A DNA stretch of 64,000 nucleotides from NCBI RefSeq assembly GCF_900128945.1, contig NZ_FQUD01000003.1, forward strand, positions 186,001 through 250,000. The letters run 5' to 3'. Source of the DNA: Chryseobacterium sp. OV279 (GTDB lineage: Bacteria > Bacteroidota > Bacteroidia > Flavobacteriales > Weeksellaceae). Every line of letters begins with the position of its first letter. The first letter of the stretch is position 1. The notes beneath the pieces are model-generated. The model made no database searches. It was not told the DNA's origin and saw only the letters and a program-made list of their open reading frames with translations. This document shows positions 33,547 to 42,025 of this stretch, in pieces. The position numbers and the translations under genes were made by a program.

Positions 33547-35016
33547 ATGAAAACAATATTGATATCGTCAGTTTTACTACTTCTCTCCTTGTGCGTAAAT
33601 GCACAAAATGAGAGAAGTGTCACAATAGGTAAAAAAGAAATCATTTATTCCAAAGCGCTAAATGAAAACAGAACAATTTGGGTTTACACACCAAATATCA
33701 CTTCCCAAAATACAAGCCCTGATAAGAGATACCCTGTATTATACTTATTAGACGGTGGTGCTCATTTCTATTCGACGGTTGGCATCATCCAACAACTTAG
33801 TCAAGCCAATGGAAATGGCGTATTGCCTGAAATGATCGTGGTTGCTATTGAAAACACAAACAGATTAAGGGACCTTGTGCCTTCTGCCGATTTCAGCAAA
33901 ACCAATCCGTTTGTTAGCTTCCTTTCCTCTGAACTCATACCCCACATAGATAAAAACTACAATACCGCACCTTATAAAATGCTGGTGGGACATTCATTGG
34001 CCGGGCTTACGGCAATTGATATACTTGCCGACTTTCCCCAATTATTTAATGCCTGCATCGCAATAGATCCAAGTATGTGGTATGATCAGGAAAAATATTT
34101 GCATCATATTATTTCTCAATTTGCCAAGCTCAATATGAATGGCAAGAGGCTCTTTGTTGGAATAGCCAACACTATGCCCGGAGGGATGGCGATATCACAA
34201 CTTAAAAATGATAAAACAGATGAAACACAACATATCCGTTCTATTTTTAAATTTGATGAATTTGTGAAGCATAACAATTATGGCTTATTGTACGTTCAAA
34301 ATTTTTACCGGGCAGAAAGGCACAACACCGTTCCTCTATTAAGTACATACGATGGATTGCGTTTTATTTTTGATTATTACTTTTTTGATGCCAATGAAAA
34401 GGATTTTACAGATCCTACAGCCCAGATCGCTTCAAAACTACAAACTCACTATGCTAAAGTGTCAAAAGAAATGGGATATAAAAATGCAGCGCCTGAAGCA
34501 TTCATCAACTATCTGGCATACGATGCAATGGATAAAAAGCTTTACAATAAAGCAAAAGCACTCTTTGAATTAAATATCGAATGGTATCCCCAAAGCAGTA
34601 AAGGATATGATGCTTATGCCGACTATTTTTTAACTCAAAAAGATACGATTAATAGCATTGCCAATTACCAAAAGGCATTGCAAATTAAAAGCGATAGCAC
34701 GATTATAAATAAATTAAATGCAGTTACAGCTAAGAAAGTTCCGAAAGTTTCCGTCGATTATTTGCAGAAATATGATGGTATTTACACATTGGTGGATTTT
34801 CAGTTGGATATGGCATTAGAATTGCGAAGCGGAAGCCTGTGGGCTAAAGTACCAGGACAGGCCGATGAAGAATTTCAATCAATATCAGAAAATGTTTTCA
34901 CTGTAAAAGGGAAACAGGGTTATACAATCACTTTTGAAATGAGTGAGGGCAAGCCTAAAGGATTTACATCAGTTCAGCCGAATGGAACTTTTAAAGCTGT
35001 ATTTAAAAATAAATAA
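33547..35016 (+). CDS. Exported esterase-like alpha/beta hydrolase (Fes/esterase D type) with C-terminal extension
   Basis: 489 residues: signal peptide (MKTILISSVLLLLSLCVNAQ), an esterase domain (about 25-290) with the nucleophile motif VGHSLAGLTA, a TPR-like helical part (about 300-390) and a C-terminal beta domain (about 405-489) like DUF3471. The family cleaves esters such as acylated sugars or siderophores; the actual substrate is unknown. Third gene of the DUF2975/XRE unit; the terminator at 35104 follows. Confidence 0.8.
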   Translation: MKTILISSVLLLLSLCVNAQNERSVTIGKKEIIYSKALNENRTIWVYTPNITSQNTSPDKRYPVLYLLDGGAHFYSTVGIIQQLSQANGNGVLPEMIVVAIENTNRLRDLVPSADFSKTNPFVSFLSSELIPHIDKNYNTAPYKMLVGHSLAGLTAIDILADFPQLFNACIAIDPSMWYDQEKYLHHIISQFAKLNMNGKRLFVGIANTMPGGMAISQLKNDKTDETQHIRSIFKFDEFVKHNNYGLLYVQNFYRAERHNTVPLLSTYDGLRFIFDYYFFDANEKDFTDPTAQIASKLQTHYAKVSKEMGYKNAAPEAFINYLAYDAMDKKLYNKAKALFELNIEWYPQSSKGYDAYADYFLTQKDTINSIANYQKALQIKSDSTIINKLNAVTAKKVPKVSVDYLQKYDGIYTLVDFQLDMALELRSGSLWAKVPGQADEEFQSISENVFTVKGKQGYTITFEMSEGKPKGFTSVQPNGTFKAVFKNK

Positions 35017-35103
35017 GTTCTAAGACCTGACTAAGACGTTCCCGGGTTCTCCGAGGGATTGTCTTTGGGACCGCCGCGATCAATAAGCCCACGTAAGAGA
35101 TCA

Positions 35104-35136
35104 AAAAAACCTTTAGATTCAATCTAAGGGTTTTTT
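35104..35136. terminator. Bidirectional terminator after the esterase gene
   Basis: AAAAAACCTTTAGAT pairs with ATCTAAGGGTTTTTT around a TCA loop. Between 35017 and 35626 no credible gene was seen; the stretch at 35035-35095 is unusually GC-rich for the window (CCCGGGTTCTCCGAGGG, GGGACCGCCGCGATC). Confidence 0.8.
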
Positions 35137-35626
35137 GTTTTTAGCGACTTTATTTTGTTTGTATGCAAAGCTCCTGGATGGTATTGCATACATAAGCCTT
35201 CATCATATCTTTTTCCATTTAATAGCTACATTGTTTGTTACATCATTAATGGAGACCTTAAAATATTGATCAGTTACTGCTTTAAAAGAACTACTATCAT
35301 ATACCTCCAGAATTTCAAAAATAAGGTTCACAATTATAGACTGGAACGTAGTTTTATGTATATTATATTCATTTTCAGTAATTTGTGTTTTGTAGCTTTA
35401 ATAGGTTCGCATTTATCCTATGGAACAATCTTAGCTTTTCCTTGACCTAATTTTGCATCATAAATATTTTTATTATGAATGTGGAAGAAACTAAAGTATC
35501 AGTCTAGGATGTATGAAAATACGTTGTATGGATCATTCTTCATCCATCAAAAATCCGTTTCGGACCTTCGATATTCTAATAAAAAACCCTATAAAAGAAG
35601 CTATTATTTAAAAAAATAAAAATACA

Positions 35627-36238
35627 ATGAAAGCATTCCTGTTTTTTTCGATCGTGTTGAACAGTTATATTCAACCATATATTGCAACACCCATTACCAA
35701 AGAATATCTGAATTATTCTATTATAAAAGACGATAAGACCATTGGTAATATCCGTGTGGAACGTTCATTAAAAGACGATATGACTGAATATCTTTTTGAA
35801 TCCCGGGCTAAAGTAAAAATCCTTTACAGTATTGAGATTTACGACAAAATGGGCGTCACTTTTAAACAAAATGTTCTACAGCAGGCCAAACTATACCGAA
35901 CAATGAACGGGAAGCTGAAAGTGAACAATACGGCTACCTGGAACGGAAGTTTTTATAATCTTTCGGACAAAGATGGCGCCAATGGTTCTCTAAAACAGTC
36001 TATTTTCAGCTCAACGGCAAGCCTGTATTTTAATGAGCCGGGAAATATAAAATCTGTTTTTTCGGAAAAGTTTCAAAAAATGATTCCTATTCAAAAAATT
36101 AACTCCAAAAAATACAGGATGGATTTACCGAATGGAAACACGACTACCTACACATACAGCAATGGAATTTGCACTTTAGTTGAAGCCAATACTGATTTTG
36201 CAAACCTAAAGTTTGTTCTTAATACGAACTCCAAATAA
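35627..36238 (+). CDS. DUF6134-like exported protein
   Basis: 203 residues with an N-terminal hydrophobic stretch and a beta-rich domain (LNYSIIKDDKTIGNIRVERS ... YLFESRAKVKILYSIEIYD) as in the DUF6134 family of Bacteroidota. Function unknown. The pattern of paired strands with Tyr and Lys suggests a lipid or ligand-binding barrel, but this is a guess. Separate transcription unit ending at a shared terminator at 36359. Confidence 0.65.
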   Translation: MKAFLFFSIVLNSYIQPYIATPITKEYLNYSIIKDDKTIGNIRVERSLKDDMTEYLFESRAKVKILYSIEIYDKMGVTFKQNVLQQAKLYRTMNGKLKVNNTATWNGSFYNLSDKDGANGSLKQSIFSSTASLYFNEPGNIKSVFSEKFQKMIPIQKINSKKYRMDLPNGNTTTYTYSNGICTLVEANTDFANLKFVLNTNSK

Positions 36239-36358
36239 AATTTATTAAAGTGCTCTTCGAACATAGTAGATATCTTCTATTTTCGCTTATCCTTTTAATA
36301 TTATGATAATTCAAGTTAACTTTCTTACGGTATGTTTTTATAGTAAGTCCCAAATAAT

Positions 36359-36393
36359 AAAAAACCTTAGAATCTCTGATTCTAAGGTTTTTT
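36359..36393. terminator. Bidirectional terminator between DUF6134 gene and leader peptides
   Basis: AAAAAACCTTAGAATC pairs perfectly with GATTCTAAGGTTTTTT around TCT. It serves both convergent transcription units. Confidence 0.85.
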
Positions 36394-36448
36394 ATTTTTA
36401 AGTAAATTATAGGATATGGTTATCAGAGAAATGATAACGTTTTTAGTC

Positions 36449-36595
36449 TTAGCTTAATATATCGCATGGAGCAATGCATATCACCCACGGACATCTTTTG
36501 ATTCCCGGAGGCGGACAGCAGGCTTCAGAGCAGCTTAATGCTCCACCATTGATATTTTTTAAATGCTCTCTTGAGATTTTTTTAATATTTTTCAT
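36449..36595 (-). CDS. Bacteriocin-like double-Gly leader peptide (48 residues)
   Basis: Leader MKNIKKISREHLKNINGG, cleavage expected after Gly-Gly, then a core of 30 residues with six cysteines (SCSEACC, KRCPW, VICIAPC) and a PPPG turn. Too short for usual ORF cut-offs. It follows a second leader peptide gene by 28 nt on the same strand. The two share the leader but not the core. No exporter or maturation gene is near. Confidence 0.75.
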   Translation of the reverse strand: MKNIKKISREHLKNINGGALSCSEACCPPPGIKRCPWVICIAPCDILS

Positions 36596-36623
36596 AATAA
36601 AGTAATTGGGTTAAACTTAAAAT

Positions 36624-36767
36624 TTAGGGCTGATTTCCACCGCCACATCCGTCGTATGGCATGCATTGCCATTTTCCGCTGATTAAACATATCTGGCCAC
36701 CCGGGCAGTTAATGCCTCCTTTAATAGCCTTCAATTCCTGTCTTTCGATTTTTTTTAAATTTTTCAT
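36624..36767 (-). CDS. Bacteriocin-like double-Gly leader peptide (47 residues)
   Basis: Leader MKNLKKIERQELKAIKGG followed by a core INCPGGQICLISGKWQCM then a Gly-rich tail, with four cysteines. Leader matches those at 6982 and 36595. First gene of a two-peptide unit reading toward the terminator at 36359. Such pairs suggest a two-peptide product or recent duplication followed by core divergence. Confidence 0.75.
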   Translation of the reverse strand: MKNLKKIERQELKAIKGGINCPGGQICLISGKWQCMPYDGCGGGNQP

Positions 36768-37029
36768 ATGAATAGGTTTAGTTGTATTCGAAATTAATCA
36801 ATTTTCTTCATCTGATGTAAAAATATTTTCAAAATATCCCCCTTAAATGAGTTTTATTGTGCGGTATTTATATGTCAAAGCCCTTATGGGTCGATTAAAT
36901 ATAATATGTGGAAGAGTTGAGAAATACTGTTTAAACATGAAATGGAAAGCTATGAAAAGAAGTGGGAATTACTGGAATTAGAAGCCAAGTGAGTACCTTA
37001 AGTCATCTTATTTAAATGCCATCTTGATT

Positions 37030-37821
37030 TTAAAGCACAAGGAGACTGTGATTCATGGTAAAAGCAATCAGTTCCGCTGAAGTTTTGGTATTTGTTTTTT
37101 TTCTAAGGTTACGTTTATGGTTTTCCACTGTATGATAAGAAAGAAAGAGCTTCTCTGCGATTTCCGGACTGTTGAAGCCTTGTGCCATAAGCTTTAGAAT
37201 GTCTTTTTCACGATGGGTTATATTTGGTTTTTGCATATCTATTTTCTGCAGGTCCTGATCAATATGCTTGAAATACTGAACTTCATTATCAGTGAAGTCT
37301 ATGATGGAAAGCAACGGCATATTTTGGATGATAAAATGAGAGAGATCATAAATAACTACTAAAGAGGCTTTTATTTCGTAATTATTGATGTATTGAAGAG
37401 GAGACTGTAGCAAAATCCAGCGATATTCTCCATCCGGATTGATCATTCGTCCATAATAATTGAATCTTACTTCGGTTTTTCCTGCCCTGAGAAGTTGCAG
37501 TCGTAAAGTGGCGGAAAACACAAATGCAGCCATGATATGACGTCTGTCATCCGGATGAAAAAGATTCATAAAAAATTCAGTATCTGAATTGAGCCATTCT
37601 TTTTTACGGTAAGGAGTAAATTGCTCAATATTTTCACTGATCCGTTCTGTTCTCATTTTTGTATTGTTGGTAATGAACCAGAAATAAGGTCCGATAGAGA
37701 AGCTTTTTGTATTTTTAATTGCCTCCGAAAAAAAGGTATAATAATTTTTAGGCAGCTCAGAGTTCTTTGCAAAATAATCATAAAATTGCTGTTCATCTAT
37801 CGGATTAATCTTTTTTTTCAT
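37030..37821 (-). CDS. PAS-like / LuxR-type HTH regulator (copy 1)
   Basis: 263 residues. The N-terminal two thirds resemble a PAS-like sensor (NPDGEYRWILLQSPLQYINN) and the C-terminal 60 are a LuxR/GerE HTH (THREKDILKLMAQGFNSPEI). A paralogue lies 177 bp upstream. The DNA for the HTH is identical over 122 nt in both (37091-37212 and 38060-38181) although the sensor parts differ, so they probably bind similar sites and sense different inputs. No receiver domain is present. Confidence 0.82.
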   Translation of the reverse strand: MKKKINPIDEQQFYDYFAKNSELPKNYYTFFSEAIKNTKSFSIGPYFWFITNNTKMRTERISENIEQFTPYRKKEWLNSDTEFFMNLFHPDDRRHIMAAFVFSATLRLQLLRAGKTEVRFNYYGRMINPDGEYRWILLQSPLQYINNYEIKASLVVIYDLSHFIIQNMPLLSIIDFTDNEVQYFKHIDQDLQKIDMQKPNITHREKDILKLMAQGFNSPEIAEKLFLSYHTVENHKRNLRKKTNTKTSAELIAFTMNHSLLVL

Positions 37822-37998
37822 AGCATTGTAAATAGAATAATATTGTCAGATAAGACGTGTTTTTTTTAACAGTAATATTTCTCTTAGGCGCTGAAAGAAG
37901 CTTTTTAAAAGTGGAGAATAAAGCGATCAAGAAATTTAAACTTCCTGAAAATAAACAAGAAGTTATTAGCTTAAATTGATTGAAATGATACCTTTATT

Positions 37999-38793
37999 TT
38001 AAAGCACGAGAAGACTATGATTCATGGTAAAAGCAATGAGTTCCGCTGAAGTTTTAGTGTTTGTTTTTTTTCTAAGGTTACGTTTATGGTTTTCCACTGT
38101 ATGATAAGAAAGAAAGAGCTTCTCTGCGATTTCCGGACTGTTGAAGCCTTGTGCCATAAGCTTTAGAATGTCTTTTTCACGTTTTGTGATGTAAGGCTTG
38201 TCCACATCTATTTTATTCAGATGCTGATCAATATGCCTGAAATACTGAACTTCATCGTTCGTAAAATCTATGATGGAAAGCAGCGGCATATTTTGAATAA
38301 TAAAATGAGAAAGATCGTAAATAAAGACTATAGAAGCTTTTATTTCGTAATTATGAGTGATTTGGAGAGGGGATTGCAGCAATATCCAGCGATAATCGCC
38401 ATTCTGGTTGATCATTCTGCCGTAATGATTGAATACCACGTCCGTTTTTCCTTCTCTTAAAAACTGTAAGCGCACGTTAGCAGAAAATACAAAAGCGGCC
38501 ATTAAATACTCCCTGTCTTGCGGATGAAACAGATTCATAAAAAATTCAGTACCGGAATCCATCCAATCTTCCTTTTTAAAAGGAGTAAACTGTTCAATAT
38601 TTTCACTCGTTCTTTCTGTTTTCATTCTGGTACCATTATTAATAAACCACAGATAGGGTCCTATGGCGAAACTTTTAGCCTCATGAATGCAATCCGCAAA
38701 AAAGTCAAAATAATTCTTAGGCAGTTCACCATCTTTTTTATCAAAATAATCATTAAACTGCTTGGCATCCATTGGATTGATCTTTTTTTTCAT
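37999..38793 (-). CDS. PAS-like / LuxR-type HTH regulator (copy 2)
   Basis: 264 residues, same layout as copy 1 downstream: PAS-like part (NQNGDYRWILLQSPLQ) and LuxR HTH ending with the same AELIAFTMNHSLLVL. Both genes share the starting residues MKKKINP and the same leader bases upstream of the ATG (AGCATTGTAAATA on the plus strand), a sign of whole-gene duplication. Confidence 0.82.
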   Translation of the reverse strand: MKKKINPMDAKQFNDYFDKKDGELPKNYFDFFADCIHEAKSFAIGPYLWFINNGTRMKTERTSENIEQFTPFKKEDWMDSGTEFFMNLFHPQDREYLMAAFVFSANVRLQFLREGKTDVVFNHYGRMINQNGDYRWILLQSPLQITHNYEIKASIVFIYDLSHFIIQNMPLLSIIDFTNDEVQYFRHIDQHLNKIDVDKPYITKREKDILKLMAQGFNSPEIAEKLFLSYHTVENHKRNLRKKTNTKTSAELIAFTMNHSLLVL

Positions 38794-39268
38794 AGCATTG
38801 TAAATAAAATATGTTATTGTTAAATAAAATGGTCTGATATTTTTTTATATCGATAATTATACCAATGATTACAGAAGAAAAATAATGATTCCTTATGATT
38901 TAGAGGCTTTTATTAAAAGGATTGCAGAACATAAAGTACTAAGATTTAAAATTTCTTAATGTCTGTTTAGTGGGTAACACAAGCAGATTTTTGAACAAAA
39001 TTTTAGTCAATATTGAACCTTTTTTGTCCTCGGCTGTTTTATGAGAAATGGTTAGAAGTAGTAGAATTGACCTGTTTGGCGTAAGACTAAAGAATTTTCA
39101 TCTGGTGTTCAGTTTGGATTTCAAAAAGCATTTACGATTGTGAAATCTAATTAATAACAAAGCATCGGTATCCCAAACAAAATAATAGAAGGAAATTAAA
39201 TCAAACTCTTAAAAAAAATATGAAAGAATAAAAAATATACCGATGCAGTGTTATACATTTAAATATGT
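38794..39268. other. Intergenic region, nothing recognised
   Basis: About 475 bp of AT-rich DNA between the LuxR-type gene and the small hypothetical gene at 39269. No hairpin, repeat or credible ORF was noted. Confidence 0.4.
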
Positions 39269-39505
39269 TTATTTTTGAATAACATAGTCATATACTGTAT
39301 CTTCAGTGAGATACAAATGCAATTTTGTTTTAAATATTCCGAAAAACGATTTTTTCAGGATAAAAACACGCTCGTTGGTATGTAGTTTTTGTACCTTGTA
39401 TTCAATAAGAAAACATTCGATATCGTCCATTTTTTTTCCAATGAGTTGGTCTTCGGATATAATATTATGGTTTTTATCGTGGAAATAATATCTTTTACTT
39501 TTCAT
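39269..39505 (-). CDS. Hypothetical protein
   Basis: 78 residues, charged, with no signal peptide and no recognised motif; mixed beta and helix by eye. It is 32 nt after the HTH gene at 39538 on the same strand and so may share its transcript. Confidence 0.5.
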   Translation of the reverse strand: MKSKRYYFHDKNHNIISEDQLIGKKMDDIECFLIEYKVQKLHTNERVFILKKSFFGIFKTKLHLYLTEDTVYDYVIQK

Positions 39506-39537
39506 CCTGCGAAATGATTTTTATTTGTGATGTGTTT

Positions 39538-39852
39538 TTATTTTTTACCATATTTTTTTTTCCAGATGGCCAGAGTATTCCGGCTTAATTTAAATAGCAA
39601 AGCAATTTCTGTGTTTGTCATCCTTGTTTTTATTTGATATTCCAATACTTCGTTAATACTTTCATCATCATAAGACCTGTGCTCATTACCTGTTTTATCA
39701 TCTTGAAATAAAATACGGTTCAGGGTTATAACATCTAGTGAGGACAACTTTTCCTTTTCCAGAAAATATTTGCAACAGGAATTTTTCTCCGGACATTTTT
39801 TCGTAATGATATCTGAAAAAATTTTCACATAATCAGGTCCTTTATTTTCCAT
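39538..39852 (-). CDS. Small HTH protein (transposase-like fold)
   Basis: 104 residues. The C-terminal 35 form an HTH of the kind in transposase N-termini (MTNTEIALLFKLSRNTLAIW). The N-terminal part has three cysteines (KCPEKNSCCKYF). There is no catalytic domain, so it is more likely a regulator than a transposase. It lies 31 nt after a second small HTH gene. Confidence 0.6.
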   Translation of the reverse strand: MENKGPDYVKIFSDIITKKCPEKNSCCKYFLEKEKLSSLDVITLNRILFQDDKTGNEHRSYDDESINEVLEYQIKTRMTNTEIALLFKLSRNTLAIWKKKYGKK

Positions 39853-39883
39853 GATTATTTTTTTTGTTTATGTGCATGTGCTC

Positions 39884-40306
39884 TTATGATTTATATTTTC
39901 CAAGCCACTTGTATAGCGTGGTTTTTGGAATTCTGTAATCCGTAATCACCTGAGCTTTTGTTTTTTCTCCACTTTCAATCAGACTTAAAATGAAATCAAT
40001 AATTTCTTTTGTATAAATGTTTTTCCTGAATTTGGGCAATCCCGATTTCTGCTTTGCAACAGACTGATTTTTTACAAGTGAAGGAGCATACCAGATCAAA
40101 TGCTGGGTATAAATTCTAAAAAAATCATATTCTAAAATTTTGCTCCATCTCAATAGGACTTCAGAATCAAGACTTTTTGAAGTATACATGGCATTGATTT
40201 CATCCTCTGAAGACTTAAGGAATTTGCAGATACGATAAATATCAATTTCAGATTCCAATACTCTTTTGTGAATGATCTGACCTATATGTATGTTTTTAAA
40301 ATCCAT
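39884..40306 (-). CDS. Small HTH protein often labelled transposase
   Basis: 140 residues from the ATG at 40306; the longer frame from 40393 adds 29 residues without support. It opens MDFKNIHIGQIIHKRVLESE, has a middle motif LDSEVLLRWSKILEYDFFRI and a C-terminal HTH (KTKAQVITDYRIPKTTLYKW). This type recurs in Chryseobacterium and lacks DDE residues, so the transposase label is doubtful. It lies before a second small HTH gene and after two GQVGI-type exported protein genes. Confidence 0.65.
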   Translation of the reverse strand: MDFKNIHIGQIIHKRVLESEIDIYRICKFLKSSEDEINAMYTSKSLDSEVLLRWSKILEYDFFRIYTQHLIWYAPSLVKNQSVAKQKSGLPKFRKNIYTKEIIDFILSLIESGEKTKAQVITDYRIPKTTLYKWLGKYKS

Positions 40307-40443
40307 TAATTCTTTATTTAAATTACTGAATATGAAACCTGTTGTTGTTTTGATTTTTACCAGACCACAAGCCTTTGAAAGGCCTGTAATCATGATAAAA
40401 TATATAAAAAGTGTTTTTAGTTTGATGGAAGATTTAAATCGTA

Positions 40444-41253
40444 TTACTTAAATTCAAAAATATAAGTGAGCATAGATTGGTTTTCCTTTCCGGTGCCGTT
40501 TCCACCCGTAGCAATCGTGTTCGAAGTATCTTCTTTGAAGATATTCACACCTATTAAAAATTTTCTTCCTGCCCATTTAGCCGGAGAAGTGACAGTTACA
40601 TAACAATTTTGAGCTTCGGTGTAATACGTTATATTATCACCATCTATAAATCTTCCCTGTGTATTATTTAAACTGATATTATTAGCCGCTACCGGGTTGT
40701 GATATGCATTACTGCTATAATTAAATGTGATACTTTCTCCGGAAACATTATATAGAACCGCTGAGTAAGTGTCTCCTGTTCTCCTTCCCACATCTACTCG
40801 AAACATATCATTGGAGGCAAAATTTCCATTCGCGGGATAAGAGCCATATAGCTGATTGTTGGTAGGACTATATTGAGGTGGAGGTATCGAAATTGTATTT
40901 GCAGTAATCCCTGGATAAATAGGTTTATAACGCCCAAAAATCATGTTCCCGAAAGGAAGATTAGGATCTTCATTCAGACACTGCCAACGGGGAGCAGCCG
41001 GTGTACCATTATTAACCTGCAGACAATTATCAGTCGTATTATAGATCATCAAACCGGTTGCCGGCTGGGAAATAGAATTTCTATTGGTGGTAGACATAGT
41101 TCCTAGTAATGTTCCTTTATACTGGTTGGAGGTGTTGGTGGGAGCTACATGTAAATTGGCAGATGGATCCGGTGTTGAGGTGTTTATTCCAACCTGTCCT
41201 TTTGATAATACGACACCTGCTGTTATACATATTGTAATGCTTAATCTATTCAT
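40444..41253 (-). CDS. Exported GQVGI-type protein
   Basis: 269 residues from the ATG at 41253, which gives a signal peptide ending before GQVGINTSTPDPSANLHV. That start motif marks a group of Flavobacteriia exported proteins with tail-fibre-like N-termini. After a repeat-like unit (ATGLMIYNTTDNCLQVNNG) comes a unique beta-rich C-terminal domain (about 105-269) with two lone cysteines. No T9SS sorting tail is seen. It starts 2 nt after a shorter homologue and is co-transcribed. Confidence 0.65.
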   Translation of the reverse strand: MNRLSITICITAGVVLSKGQVGINTSTPDPSANLHVAPTNTSNQYKGTLLGTMSTTNRNSISQPATGLMIYNTTDNCLQVNNGTPAAPRWQCLNEDPNLPFGNMIFGRYKPIYPGITANTISIPPPQYSPTNNQLYGSYPANGNFASNDMFRVDVGRRTGDTYSAVLYNVSGESITFNYSSNAYHNPVAANNISLNNTQGRFIDGDNITYYTEAQNCYVTVTSPAKWAGRKFLIGVNIFKEDTSNTIATGGNGTGKENQSMLTYIFEFK

Positions 41254-41255
41254 CT

Positions 41256-41549
41256 TTATGATCTGGTTTTTATGCATACCCATTGAGAGGCAGCGGGAGT
41301 CCCTTTATTTACTTTTAGACACTTTAGTTGAGTATCATAAACGAGCAGACCTTTAGCCGGATTGGCTATAGAATTAACCTGGCTTGTTGTCATTAGGCTT
41401 AAAAGGGTTCCTTTGTATTGTCCCTTTAAATCTGTAGGAGCTACTGTAAGGTTACTTGATGGGTGAGGTGTCGCGGAATTGATACCAACCTGCCCGAAGA
41501 CATTTGAGGTGCACAAGATTACACCTATCGAAATCATTGTTTTTTTCAT
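41256..41549 (-). CDS. Short GQVGI-type exported protein
   Basis: 97 residues: signal peptide, GQVGINSATPHPSSNLTV and the unit AKGLLVYDTQLKCLKVNKG TPAASQWVC. It matches the first ~100 residues of the gene downstream (40444) but then stops, so it is a one-domain relative or a truncated copy. The stop is followed at once by the next gene start. Confidence 0.6.
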   Translation of the reverse strand: MKKTMISIGVILCTSNVFGQVGINSATPHPSSNLTVAPTDLKGQYKGTLLSLMTTSQVNSIANPAKGLLVYDTQLKCLKVNKGTPAASQWVCIKTRS

Positions 41550-41988
41550 TTTTTTTTCATTTATATCAATTACAATTCTTTAAAAAGATTTGTAATTTAG
41601 TTTCGAAAATGTTTGTGTTTTTTTACCGAATTGTATCGGTAGTATCTTGAGGGCAAAGTTAATAGACCGGAAAATGTAAACATATAGCAGATATCTGTCA
41701 TTTTCATGTTTTGCTACAAGTTTTATGTTAATGAAATTTAACTTTTGGTAAAATTATTCCTATTAAATTAACTTTTTATTGATTTTTTTATTCAATATGT
41801 GGTGATAAAATACAAGATTAATAAAATTGTATCTCGTAGAAAATATTGATCAGCATTGAATAAAAACATTGGTCCAACACTTAGTTTATCCACAGGAAAT
41901 ACTCCAACTCGATAGGAGAGTTTGAGAAATGCAAAAGCAGTAATTAACTGAAAGATTAGTATTGTTTTATGAAAATAAAGGGCAATAA
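41550..41988. other. Intergenic region, nothing recognised
   Basis: About 440 bp of AT-rich DNA upstream of the exported protein pair. No credible ORF or RNA gene was seen; it must contain the promoter of the pair, but no clear -7 box could be picked. Confidence 0.4.
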
Positions 41989-42020
41989 AAAAGATGAAAT
42001 AAAATTTTATCTCATCTTTT
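41989..42020. terminator. Bidirectional terminator after the MBL-fold gene
   Basis: AAAAGATGA pairs with TCATCTTTT, with ATAAAA/TTTTAT inside. It follows the minus-strand gene ending at 42026. Confidence 0.7.
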
Positions 42021-42025
42021 GATAT

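Noticed and set aside
35155-35445. 96-codon frame downstream of the esterase
   Set aside because: AT-driven, no start context, no recognised motif; likely chance.
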